Notes: generated by a model not told the origin, from the letters alone. Positions 7,261 through 13,257 are shown, counted from the first letter of the stretch. The stretch is DNA of 13,257 nucleotides from Verrucomicrobiota bacterium (GCA_003176035.1 PSRL01000095.1:1-13257), one strand, 5' to 3'. Translations and numbers: made by a program.

Positions 7261-7281
7261 TGAATAGTTACATATTGTTGC
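7244..7281. repeat. Copy A of a 38-nt repeated intergenic element
   Basis: This stretch aligns without gaps to 11030-11067 at 31 of 38 positions, and most differences are transitions. It lies between the convergent MFS and yjbQ genes. Its end GTTGCG (7277-7282) pairs with CGCAAC (7300-7305), enclosing a second stem TTTAG-ATAC-CTAAA (7284-7297), so the hairpin runs over the yjbQ stop codon. It may be a dispersed repeat or a conserved RNA/DNA signal. Confidence 0.5.
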
Positions 7282-7284
7282 GCT

Positions 7285-7704
7285 TTAGATACCTAAAACC
7301 GCAACGTCGACTGTTCTTTGGTGAGCTGCTCTACGGTGCTCAAATATAAAGATCCCCTGCCAGGTGCCCAGAGCAAGCTTTCCTTCGACAATGGGGATCG
7401 ATTCCCCTGTCCGGGTCAGAGCTCCACGCAAATGGCTAGTCGAATCATCGGGTCCCTCTGAAACGTGTATCAATCCGGGATCATCTTCCGGTACCAGGCG
7501 CTCAAAGTATGAGTGCAGATCTTTGCGGGCTGTAAAATCCGCATTTTCATAGATCATCAGACTAGCACTGGTATGCCGAATAAAAATTGTGGCAATTCCG
7601 GTTTGGACGCCTGACTGAGAAACCATCTCCTCGACTTTTTGAGTAATTTCGTAGGTCCCCTTTCCTTGTGTGGGGACGGTGATGGAATAGTGTGATGCCT
7701 TCAT
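7285..7704 (-). CDS. YjbQ / UPF0047 family protein
   Basis: This 139-residue protein has the standard length and motifs of UPF0047 (YjbQ): RHTSASLMIYENAD (43-56), KDL at 61-63, H80, GPDD (84-87) with H91, EGKLALGTWQGI (107-118) and FEHRR (121-125). Members form trimers with a His-rich, metal-binding-like pocket. They are often labelled secondary thiamine-phosphate synthase because E. coli YjbQ has weak activity of that kind; the true role is unsettled. The start ATG at 7704 overlaps the DUF423 stop (ATGA). The frame stays open upstream to 7851, but that extension lies within DUF423 and does not resemble the family. A hairpin overlaps the stop codon. Confidence 0.9.
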   Translation of the reverse strand: MKASHYSITVPTQGKGTYEITQKVEEMVSQSGVQTGIATIFIRHTSASLMIYENADFTARKDLHSYFERLVPEDDPGLIHVSEGPDDSTSHLRGALTRTGESIPIVEGKLALGTWQGIFIFEHRRAAHQRTVDVAVLGI

Positions 7705-8060
7705 GTACGTGGTCCTGCTAACAAAAGGACTGCCCAGCCCAGTAAAAAGCTCAGCCCGCCAAGCGGAGTCACCGCTCCAAGCCATTTGTAGCCGGTCACT
7801 GCAAGCAGGTAGAGGGAGCCACAAAAAAGGACGATGCCGGTCACCCAACAAATGAAAATTTCGCTACTTCTCGAAGTTTTGACCCCGTTTCCCAGCCATA
7901 ATAATCCCAGAACATGAACAAAGTGATAAAAAGTTGCGGTTTGCCAAATACTTGCTGTTCCGTTGATTTGTAGTATTTGGCGAAGACCATGGGAACCAAA
8001 TGCCCCTAAGGCAACGGCAAGAAAACCGAAAACTGCCGCGGTTCGGAGAATGTAATTCAC
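7701..8060 (-). CDS. DUF423 family membrane protein
   Basis: This 119-residue inner-membrane protein of the DUF423 (YgdD/YwdK) family has no established function. It has four hydrophobic segments at about 5-25, 44-60, 68-88 and 95-116. The family signature appears as ALGAFGSHGL (17-26) followed by WQTATFYHFVHVLGLL (39-54). The start codon is GTG at 8060; the ATG two bases upstream is out of frame and is closed at once by TGA. The 3' end overlaps the yjbQ start by 4 bp, so the two are almost certainly cotranscribed. A minus-strand -10 candidate lies 30 bp upstream. Confidence 0.9.
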   Translation of the reverse strand: MNYILRTAAVFGFLAVALGAFGSHGLRQILQINGTASIWQTATFYHFVHVLGLLWLGNGVKTSRSSEIFICWVTGIVLFCGSLYLLAVTGYKWLGAVTPLGGLSFLLGWAVLLLAGPRT

Positions 8061-8089
8061 ATGATCAAAGAAGCAGTTCCATTCAAAAA

Positions 8090-8095
8090 TTTATA
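8090..8095 (-). promoter_or_regulatory. Candidate -10 for the DUF423-yjbQ operon
   Basis: On the minus strand TATAAA (8095 to 8090) sits about 30 bp before the GTG start at 8060, in a sensible place for a -10. No clear -35 is found 16-18 bp further upstream. This is a weak call based mainly on position. Confidence 0.25.
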
Positions 8096-8255
8096 GTGCA
8101 AAAAAAGGCGAAGTCTTATGCAACAATTGAGTTGATCGGGATGCCCAAAAACCGAAAGCAAAAAAGATGTCGCTCGGAGCAACGAAAGAATTGAAATTTG
8201 CAGGGCTTATAAAACCTGATACCACTTCCAAAGTTATTCATAGGGACGGCAGCCG

Positions 8256-8297
8256 CCGGATGGCCCAGTCGCGCCCCAAGGGGCAGACTTCATCCGG
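8256..8297 (+). promoter_or_regulatory. Structured rpsO leader, candidate S15 autoregulatory hairpin
   Basis: CCGGATG (8256-8262) pairs perfectly with CATCCGG (8291-8297). Inside, AGTC (8267-8270) pairs with GACT (8286-8289), and GCCC (8273-8276) pairs with GGGC (8281-8284) over loop CAAG. That gives three stacked helices (15 bp) with asymmetric internal loops, about 90 nt before the rpsO ATG. There is no T-run after it, so it is not a terminator. S15 represses its own mRNA through unrelated leader structures in several bacterial groups, so a regulatory role is plausible. The rest of 8061-8383 holds no gene I can support. Confidence 0.45.
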
Positions 8298-8383
8298 AAA
8301 CAACAAAGCGGAAGTTTTTCTTGCCAAATAGACTCTATGGGCCATGATAGTGGGTCATATTACAAAAGAAGATTAGAAGATTT

Positions 8384-8644
8384 ATGTCTAAAGCAGACAC
8401 TTTGGAAGTGAGCCAACTCCGGATCCATGAAAGAGATACGGGCAGTGCAGATGTTCAGATAGCGCTTCTCACTCGTCGTATCAACGACTTAACGCAACAT
8501 TTAAAAACGCACACCAAGGACCATTCCTCTCGAAGAGGGTTGCTCAAACTTGTAGCCGACCGTCGTAGCCTGCTGGATTATCTGAAGCGTACCGCTTTTG
8601 AGCGCTATCAAGCTGTGCTTGAAAAGCTTCAACTTCGTAAGTAA
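8384..8644 (+). CDS. rpsO: 30S ribosomal protein S15
   Basis: S15 is a primary binder of 16S rRNA in the 30S platform and also contributes to a bridge with the 50S subunit. The 86-residue protein is close to the usual 88-89. Typical features are DTGSADVQIALLTRRI (18-33), LKTHTKDHSSRRGLLKLV (40-57) with the rRNA-contacting H-x-K-D-H-x-S-x-R-x-G-L pattern, and DYLKR near residue 65. The start ATG follows a purine-rich stretch (AGAAG) rather than a strong Shine-Dalgarno. It lies 77 bp before pnp, the conserved rpsO-pnp order, and has a structured leader. Confidence 0.97.
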   Translation: MSKADTLEVSQLRIHERDTGSADVQIALLTRRINDLTQHLKTHTKDHSSRRGLLKLVADRRSLLDYLKRTAFERYQAVLEKLQLRK

Positions 8645-8650
8645 AACCTC

Positions 8651-8689
8651 CTCCGAATTCCAATTAACGAACCGGAGCACCCTATTCGT
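8651..8689 (+). promoter_or_regulatory. Overlapping small hairpins in the rpsO-pnp spacer
   Basis: CTCCG (8651-8655) can pair with CGGAG (8673-8677), and ACGAA (8667-8671) can pair with TTCGT (8685-8689); the two options overlap. In E. coli a stem in this same spacer is cut by RNase III and is the handle for PNPase autoregulation. These stems are short (5 bp), so equivalence is only a suggestion. Confidence 0.2.
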
Positions 8690-8721
8690 CTCAAAGATAT
8701 TGGGACAAACCTCATTGATTC

Positions 8722-10875
8722 ATGTTGCAGCAGCACTCTGTTACCCGCCAGGTCGGGGAAACCACAATAACAATCGAGACTGGCAAATTGGCAAAACTTG
8801 CCGATGGAGCAGTCACCATCCGGTGTGGTGAAACAATTATATTAGCCACCGCCGTCTCCTCCACCACCTTGAAGGAAGGACAGGATTTTTTTCCTCTTAC
8901 CGTTGATTATCGCGAAAAGGCCGCTGCAGCTGGAAAATTTCCGGGAGGCTATTTCAAACGAGAAGGACGCCCCACCGAGAAAGAGACCTTAACTTCCCGG
9001 ATGACAGATCGGCCTCTGCGTCCTCTCTTTCCAAAGGGCTATTTCTATGACACACAGATCATTAGCATCCTACTCAGCGCTGATGGAGAAAATGATCCTG
9101 ATATCCTAAGTATCAACGGCGCATCCGCGGCCCTAACAATTTCCGACATTCCATTTACCGGACCAGTAGCGGCAGTTCGTGTAGGCCGCGTTAATGGGAA
9201 ATTTATTGTTAACCCTCCTCATGCCCTGCGTGTTCGTAGTGATCTCGACCTTGTTTACGTCGGCGATGGCGAAAAGGTGATCATGATTGAAGGTGCAGCA
9301 GAGGAACTTCCGGAATCGGAGTTTACAGCAGCACTTACTTTCGCACAGCAACATGTGCGCATTTTGGTGGAAGCTCAACAAGAATTACAACGTTTGGCCG
9401 GCAAAGTCAAACGCACGGCTACTTTGCTCACGGTAGATGATGCTATTTTGGAAATCGCCTTTCAAGTGGCCGGTGATCGAATTGAAGCCGCCATTTATAC
9501 AGCCGGTAAGCAGGCCCGCTTAAAAGCAGTCGAAGCACTGAAGGAAGAAGTCAAAAATGCCGTTTTGCTCAAACACCCACAAGCAACTCCTTTTGAGATT
9601 TCCCAGGCGTTTGATCACCTTCAAAAAAAGGCATTTCGGGTCAGTATCTTGGATCGAAAGCAGCGCTGCGACGGGCGCGCACTTCATGAATTGCGTCCGC
9701 TTTCTTCCGAAGTCGGAATCATCCCAAGGGCCCATGGCTCAGCCTTGTTTCAACGTGGAGAAACTCAAGCTCTTGCCTTGGCAACTTTGGGTACCACCGA
9801 TGAAGCTCAAACTATTGATGCCTATGGAGGGGGCGAAGCAACAAAACGCTTCATCCTTCACTACAATTTTCCTCCATTCAGCGTAGGCGAAACCGGGAGG
9901 TTTGGAGGCAGTAACCGTCGCGAAATTGGACATGGTGCCCTCGCCGAACGTTCCATTGCCCCCGTTGTCCCGCCCGAGTCCGAATTCCCTTATGCCATTC
10001 GAGTCAGCAGTGAAGTCATGGAGTCAAATGGCTCCACTTCAATGGCCTCTGTTTGTAGCGGCACATTGGCTCTCATGGATGCAGGCGTGCCTATCAAGCG
10101 TCCCGTAGCAGGAATTTCGGTGGGTCTTGTCACTGAATTTGCAGATGACGGCTCTTTGACCCGTTACACAACCCTTACTGATATTCTTGGCTCAGAAGAC
10201 CATTTCGGAGATATGGATTTTAAGCTCTGCGGAACTTCCGTAGGGATTACCGGATTTCAATTGGATTTAAAACTTCCGGGCCTCACGCACGACATCTTAA
10301 TCGAGGCAATTTCCAAAGCTACTGAGGCAAGAGCTAACATTTTGGAACACATGGAGGCAACCCTGCCTACATCTCGTACAGAGCTCAATCCCTATGCACC
10401 CCGCATTGAGACTCTCCGAATTCCTAGTGATAAAATCGGGCTGTTAATTGGACCGGGCGGAAAGACCATTCGCGGAATTGTGGCGGAAACCGGAGCTGAA
10501 ATTAATATCGAAGACGACGGCTCAGTTCATATTTATTCCAATAATGCGGAAAGTCTCAATCGCGCTAAGGATATTATCCAAGGCATGACCAAAGAAGTTG
10601 GGATAGGAGATCTTTATCAAGGAAAAGTAGTTTCGGTTAAAGAATTTGGAGCTTTCGTAGAATTACTCCCAGGCAAGGATGGATTGGTCCATATTTCCGA
10701 ACTTGCTGATTTTCGAGTCAAAAAAGTTGAAGATGTCGTCTCCGTCGGAGACAGTATCTGGGTCAAATGTATCGGGATTGATGACAAGGGGCGTGTCAAA
10801 CTTAGTCGAAAAGCTGCTATGCTGGAACGCGACGCAAAAGCAGCAACCCAAACGAAAGCCTTAGATACCCCTTAA
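8722..10875 (+). CDS. pnp: Polynucleotide phosphorylase
   Basis: PNPase degrades RNA 3' to 5' with phosphate, releasing nucleoside diphosphates, as a trimer that takes part in RNA turnover complexes. At 717 residues it is full length. The order is: RNase PH core 1 (about 12-145, with GQDFFPLTVDYREK), an alpha-helical linker, RNase PH core 2 (about 320-545), KH (567-618) and S1 (630-700). In core 2 the phosphate site SNGSTSMAS (435-443) and the acidic pair corresponding to E. coli D486/D492 (D493 and D499 in EDHFGDMD) are intact. KH has GPGGK (577-581). The start ATG 8722 has no visible Shine-Dalgarno. The gene is probably read through from rpsO. Confidence 0.97.
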   Translation: MLQQHSVTRQVGETTITIETGKLAKLADGAVTIRCGETIILATAVSSTTLKEGQDFFPLTVDYREKAAAAGKFPGGYFKREGRPTEKETLTSRMTDRPLRPLFPKGYFYDTQIISILLSADGENDPDILSINGASAALTISDIPFTGPVAAVRVGRVNGKFIVNPPHALRVRSDLDLVYVGDGEKVIMIEGAAEELPESEFTAALTFAQQHVRILVEAQQELQRLAGKVKRTATLLTVDDAILEIAFQVAGDRIEAAIYTAGKQARLKAVEALKEEVKNAVLLKHPQATPFEISQAFDHLQKKAFRVSILDRKQRCDGRALHELRPLSSEVGIIPRAHGSALFQRGETQALALATLGTTDEAQTIDAYGGGEATKRFILHYNFPPFSVGETGRFGGSNRREIGHGALAERSIAPVVPPESEFPYAIRVSSEVMESNGSTSMASVCSGTLALMDAGVPIKRPVAGISVGLVTEFADDGSLTRYTTLTDILGSEDHFGDMDFKLCGTSVGITGFQLDLKLPGLTHDILIEAISKATEARANILEHMEATLPTSRTELNPYAPRIETLRIPSDKIGLLIGPGGKTIRGIVAETGAEINIEDDGSVHIYSNNAESLNRAKDIIQGMTKEVGIGDLYQGKVVSVKEFGAFVELLPGKDGLVHISELADFRVKKVEDVVSVGDSIWVKCIGIDDKGRVKLSRKAAMLERDAKAATQTKALDTP

Positions 10876-10883
10876 ACCTTTTT

Positions 10884-10936
10884 ATTCTCTTGAATTAGTT
10901 CTGAGTCAGGAAATTCTTGTAGCTAATTAAAAGAAT
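10884..10936 (+). repeat. Imperfect stem-loop just after pnp
   Basis: ATTCTCTTGAATTAG (10884-10898) pairs with CTAATTAAAAGAAT (10923-10936) with one mismatch and one bulge, over a 24-nt loop. No T-run follows, so it is a poor terminator. It may protect the pnp mRNA 3' end. Confidence 0.3.
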
Positions 10937-11029
10937 ACAGCGAGCGATAGGAGTCAGGATTTGGCCATCGGATCTTATCCCTTCGAAAGACTTATGAAAG
11001 GCCGTCCTCCCCAGGTTTTAGGATAGGCT

Positions 11030-11067
11030 CTAGAGTATTTTTTAATTAAATGGTTATATGTTGTTGC
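11030..11067. repeat. Copy B of the 38-nt repeated intergenic element
   Basis: The stretch is 31/38 identical, without gaps, to 7244-7281. It begins within the palindrome CTCTAGAG (11028-11035) and ends in GTTGTTGC (11060-11067), which has a perfect complement GCAACAAC at 11093-11100. A related inverted motif, CAACATGTAAC, lies at 11166-11176. Confidence 0.5.
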
Positions 11068-11234
11068 CAGGAATTTTTGAACCAGGCGCGAAGCAACAAC
11101 CGGTCATCTGGTTGGGGTAACAAAGTCCAGGGTAAAAAGGCCGGTAACCTCACGGCAATTTCTTGCAACATGTAACTACTTTCTGTGGACAAATCAGTTA
11201 TAAAAAAGCCATCCGCTCAGCGGATGGCTTTTTT
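11041..11234 (+). ncRNA. Candidate structured non-coding RNA, family unknown
   Basis: GTTATATGTTG (11053-11063) can pair with CAACATGTAAC (11166-11176) over 11 positions with one G-U. Alternatively GTTGTTGC (11060-11067) pairs with GCAACAAC (11093-11100); the two choices share bases and exclude each other. Inside are AACCGG-TCAT-CTGGTT (11098-11113) and GCCG/CGGC (11140-11156), and GGTAAC occurs twice. A strong intrinsic terminator closes the region. I compared it by eye with SRP, 6S, tmRNA, RNase P, SAM, cobalamin and c-di-GMP RNAs and found no match. No convincing promoter is seen, so it could also be a 3' region of the pnp transcript or a small mobile repeat. Boundaries are approximate. 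Confidence 0.35.
11202..11234. terminator. Strong intrinsic terminator, probably bidirectional
   Basis: The perfect 15-bp inverted repeat AAAAAAGCCATCCGC (11202-11216) and GCGGATGGCTTTTTT (11220-11234) has loop TCA. Its GC-rich core of nine pairs is followed by six T on the plus strand and, because of the A-run on the other arm, also by T on the minus strand. It would end transcription coming from pnp or from the candidate RNA, 327 bp after the pnp stop. Confidence 0.9.
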
Positions 11235-11313
11235 ATTAAATAACCCCATTTCACTGCGTTCCTTACGTACGAGGATAACCGGTCACCCTATTTTTTCGGT
11301 TAAAAAACCAACT

Positions 11314-11354
11314 GTCATTTTTTGGGTATAAAACACGTATTTATTTAAAATGAC
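11314..11354. promoter_or_regulatory. Inverted repeat flanking a TATAAA box ahead of the porin gene
   Basis: GTCATTTT (11314-11321) and AAAATGAC (11347-11354) are perfect 8-bp complements 25 bp apart. TATAAA (11327-11332) lies between them, about 70 bp before the porin ATG, and could be its -10; a second AT-rich -10 candidate, TATATT, is at 11369-11374. No clear -35 is seen. The half-sites could bind a regulator of porin expression. Confidence 0.3.
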
Positions 11355-11401
11355 GATTTAGTAAGTCTTATATTTTATGCCGCCGACACGATACTTAGTT
11401 T

Positions 11402-12784
11402 ATGACTTCCAGTCTCCGACTCCGGCCGGGCAAGATCGAGGTACTTCTAATGCTCTCTCTGAGCATATTATTCACCGCTTCAAACTTTTCAAAGGCTTCC
11501 ACCGATTCTTCCCAAACCGAAGCCTCTCAGAAAATCGATCTTTTTAAATGGTCGGAGAGTTCGCCACCTATTCTGGGCCCCTCTGCAAAATATCTTTCAG
11601 AGAAGACGGGTCTTGCAATTAAAGGAATTTACAGAGGTTATTTCTATGCGAATTTAGATGGAGGAAAAACCCGGGGAGCAGCCTGGGATCAAGATGTGAG
11701 ACTCGAGGCCACTTATGATTTTGGATTTCTTACTCAGACCCTAAAAGGTTTAACCTTAACCGGACAAATTCGCGATCGTGAAGGACAAGATCCCAACGGG
11801 CTCGTTGGAGCCACGTCGGCATTTCAACCTAGTAACATCGAAAGCGGAAAATATCTGCGATTTCGATATCTTTATCTCAGTTATATTACTCCGGAACTTT
11901 TTGGTGCAAAAGATTTTTTAACCCTCTCCGGCGGCTGGCAAAGCCCCTATGAAATTTTCGTTCAACAACCTCTCTCCAAACTATTCGTAAACAACATGTT
12001 TGAATCCGCGAAAGGAATAGGAGCCAATATCCCTTGGACAAGCAGCTACTCAGCATGGGGCGGATATCTCAAAATTAAACCCAAAGATTGGCTCTATTTC
12101 CAGGCAGGCCTTTATATGGCGATCCCCGAAGAGACTGTTAACCAAAACCACGGTTGGGATTTTCAGGGCTCTAGAATACCCGGAAAGCCAAATGGTCTCT
12201 TTGCGATAGCAGAAGCAGGGCTGACTCCAAAATTGGGGCCTGACCATTTACCGGGAAAATATGTTTTTGGAACTTACTGGTTTGGAGTTCATAATGCCTC
12301 ATGGAATGGAACGGAAGAGGCAGGTCAATATGGATTCTACTGGCAAATTGACCAGCAATTGTATCGAGCACCTGCTAGCATCTTTGGTAGCTCCTCCTCA
12401 ACAAATGATGAACCCTCAACGGACCAATCTGAAAAAGGATTGCACTTCTTCAGTATTTTGTCATATGCACCGCCCTATAATAATACATTAACATTTTATT
12501 TTCATACGGGCTTGGTTTATGAAGGCCTCATTCCAACACGCGACCACGATAGATTGGGTATTATTTACGGGGAGGGGTTTTATAGCAATCAACTGGCGGC
12601 ATCAAAGCAAGCTCACCATTTGAGGGAACCTGACAATCAATCCGTATTGGAAATTGATTATAATGTAGCAATCGCTCGCTGGTTAAATTTTAAACCCTTT
12701 TATCAATTTTTCATTAATCCCGCCTCTGATCACTCCATAAGTAACGCGAGCATCCTGGGATTCGAAATCTATGCTACATTTTAA
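11402..12784 (+). CDS. OprB-family carbohydrate-selective porin
   Basis: This 460-residue protein is a predicted outer-membrane beta-barrel for uptake of sugars or other small solutes. A Sec signal peptide is visible: a basic start, a hydrophobic core at about 14-26, and likely cleavage after A32 (SKA). The family layout follows: GLAIKGIYRGYFYANLDGG (70-88), FRYLYLSYITPELF (154-167), GGWQSPYEIFVQQPLSKLFVNNMF (177-200), the SAWGGYLKIKPKDWLYFQAGLY block (217-238), FHTGLVYEGLIPTRDHDRLG, and the barrel-closing C-terminal Phe. Alternating hydrophobic strands and aromatic girdles fit a porin. The substrate cannot be read from sequence. ATG 11402 is used; ATG 11450 would remove the basic start of the signal peptide. 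No Shine-Dalgarno is present and no neighbouring sugar-metabolism gene is visible. Confidence 0.88.
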   Translation: MTSSLRLRPGKIEVLLMLSLSILFTASNFSKASTDSSQTEASQKIDLFKWSESSPPILGPSAKYLSEKTGLAIKGIYRGYFYANLDGGKTRGAAWDQDVRLEATYDFGFLTQTLKGLTLTGQIRDREGQDPNGLVGATSAFQPSNIESGKYLRFRYLYLSYITPELFGAKDFLTLSGGWQSPYEIFVQQPLSKLFVNNMFESAKGIGANIPWTSSYSAWGGYLKIKPKDWLYFQAGLYMAIPEETVNQNHGWDFQGSRIPGKPNGLFAIAEAGLTPKLGPDHLPGKYVFGTYWFGVHNASWNGTEEAGQYGFYWQIDQQLYRAPASIFGSSSSTNDEPSTDQSEKGLHFFSILSYAPPYNNTLTFYFHTGLVYEGLIPTRDHDRLGIIYGEGFYSNQLAASKQAHHLREPDNQSVLEIDYNVAIARWLNFKPFYQFFINPASDHSISNASILGFEIYATF

Positions 12785-13184
12785 TAGACTTCGTAGGTTC
12801 CTTTTGAAAGTCCTGCTACAGTTGCCAGATTTTCCGATTTTTTACCCTGAAGCCCCAGAGAACGACCTGTTGTGTTTTTAGAAATTTGTGGCAGTTTTCC
12901 CAGTTTAATTTTTATTTAACGGAGTAGTGCACTATAATTCATGCAACTTTCTGACTTCCTCCCAGGCTCAAGGAAAGGGCTTCCATTTGGGATGCGGTGA
13001 GCCGACCTCTGAAAATTCTTATCACGGCTAGAAGGGAATGCAAAAGTGAATGCGGTTTGTGTTGTCAAATCTCGCTTTAAAGCCCTTCCAAGCAGCTGTA
13101 CGGTCTGCGTCACCCGATAAACAAAGGCACCAAAAACGAGCGCCACTGCCTCCTTTTGGGGAGAAGCCTAATAATTCCACCTAT
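12785..13184. other. Non-coding gap between the porin gene and tRNA-Asn
   Basis: No convincing gene is seen. On the plus strand a perfect TATAAT (12933-12938) precedes a run of inverted repeats: GGCTCA/TGAGCC (12965-12970, 12998-13003), GGAA/TTCC inside it, AGCCG/CGGCT (13000-13004, 13025-13029), GAAGGG/CCCTTC (13031-13036, 13083-13088), and AAAGTGA/TCGCTTT nested within the last. A minus-strand GTG ORF (12916-13146) has no recognisable features. No good terminator for the tRNA or porin transcripts is apparent. Confidence 0.5.
12933..13088 (+). promoter_or_regulatory. TATAAT promoter ahead of nested stems, possible small RNA
   Basis: The perfect -10 hexamer has only a weak -35 (about 12910-12915). 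A start near 12945 would transcribe several perfect 5-7 bp stems up to 13088. The stems GGCTCA/TGAGCC and AGCCG/CGGCT share bases, so the fold could switch. No terminator with a T-run is seen at the end, which weakens the case for a discrete RNA gene. Confidence 0.22.
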
Positions 13185-13257
13185 TGGCTCCAGTGGTAGG
13201 ATTCGAACCTACGACCAACCGGTTAACAGCCGGTCGCTCTACCGCTGAGCTACACTG
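13185..13257 (-). tRNA. tRNA-Asn (GTT), 5' end cut by the window edge
   Basis: On the minus strand a cloverleaf is readable: D-arm AGCTCAGCGGTAGAGC, anticodon stem ACCGG/CCGGT with loop CTGTTAA (anticodon GTT at 13227-13225), and T-arm GTAGG-TTCGAAT-CCTAC. The 3' acceptor strand is CACTGGA, followed by discriminator G and an encoded CCA (13187-13185). The 5' acceptor strand TCCAGTG lacks its first two bases, which lie just beyond 13257. Its promoter is therefore outside the window. Confidence 0.95.

Larger units (their letters stand above)
10876..11401. other. Non-coding gap between pnp and the porin gene
   Basis: This 526-bp stretch has no ORF I can support on either strand. It contains an imperfect stem after pnp (10884-10936), a second copy of the 38-nt repeated element (11030-11067), a candidate structured RNA ending in a strong terminator (11041-11234), and an 8-bp inverted repeat around a TATAAA box ahead of the porin gene (11314-11354). 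Confidence 0.6.

Noticed and set aside
7705..7851. N-terminal extension of the YjbQ frame
   Set aside because: The extension overlaps DUF423 in another frame, has no similarity to UPF0047 starts, and the ATG at 7704 gives the normal length with an ATGA overlap.
8000..8194. 64-residue plus-strand ORF upstream of rpsO
   Set aside because: It overlaps the start of the DUF423 gene on the other strand and is a low-complexity basic translation of AT-rich intergenic DNA.
8256..8297. The rpsO leader hairpin as an intrinsic terminator
   Set aside because: No T-run follows the right arm; the next bases are AAACAACAAAG, so it is better explained as a leader structure.
12916..13146. 76-residue minus-strand ORF downstream of tRNA-Asn
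   Set aside because: It starts with GTG, lacks a ribosome binding site and recognisable motifs, and overlaps nested inverted repeats.
1..13257. CRISPR array, insertion sequence, prophage, toxin-antitoxin or defence system
   Set aside because: No regularly spaced repeats, transposase, integrase, phage structural gene or paired small toxin/antitoxin ORFs could be found; the genes are mainly housekeeping, envelope and transport.

Overview
The window looks like ordinary chromosomal DNA from a Gram-negative bacterium, most likely a member of the Verrucomicrobiota/PVC group. This is inferred from the style of the DUF2851 and RecN proteins, the OprB-type porin, the mid-range GC content and the near absence of Shine-Dalgarno sequences. 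I cannot name the species. No transposase, integrase, phage gene, CRISPR array or toxin-antitoxin pair is visible.

Layout. Positions 1-639 are non-coding, with a likely terminator at the left edge, several palindromes, an extended -10 promoter and a structured GC-rich block. They lead into a doubtful 96-residue ORF (640-930). A minus-strand pair follows: a PhnP-like metallo-beta-lactamase-fold phosphodiesterase and, overlapping its 3' end, a DUF2851 protein. Only 38 bp separate this pair from a divergent plus-strand cluster: recN (repair ATPase), a GT4 glycosyltransferase (ATGA overlap with recN) and a Bcr/CflA-type MFS efflux pump. The pump is preceded by an 18-bp perfect palindrome. A minus-strand pair comes next: a DUF423 membrane protein and a YjbQ/UPF0047 protein, again with an ATGA overlap. 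Then comes the classic rpsO-pnp pair (ribosomal protein S15 and polynucleotide phosphorylase) with a long, structured rpsO leader. A 526-bp gap holds a candidate structured RNA ending in a near-ideal intrinsic terminator. An OprB-family carbohydrate porin follows, then a 400-bp gap with a perfect TATAAT and nested inverted repeats. A tRNA-Asn(GTT) on the minus strand is cut by the right edge.

How the genes fit together. rpsO and pnp are linked by translation and RNA turnover, and both are autoregulated in well-studied bacteria. recN, the glycosyltransferase and the pump are packed together but have no obvious shared pathway. The phosphodiesterase and DUF2851 overlap and are probably co-expressed, but DUF2851 has no established function.

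No complete new system is evident from the coding content. The most interesting material is non-coding: a 38-nt intergenic element present twice (7244-7281 and 11030-11067, 31/38 identical without gaps). In both places its end can pair with a downstream GCAAC-type arm. The second copy starts a roughly 200-nt region with two mutually exclusive pairings and a strong terminator.
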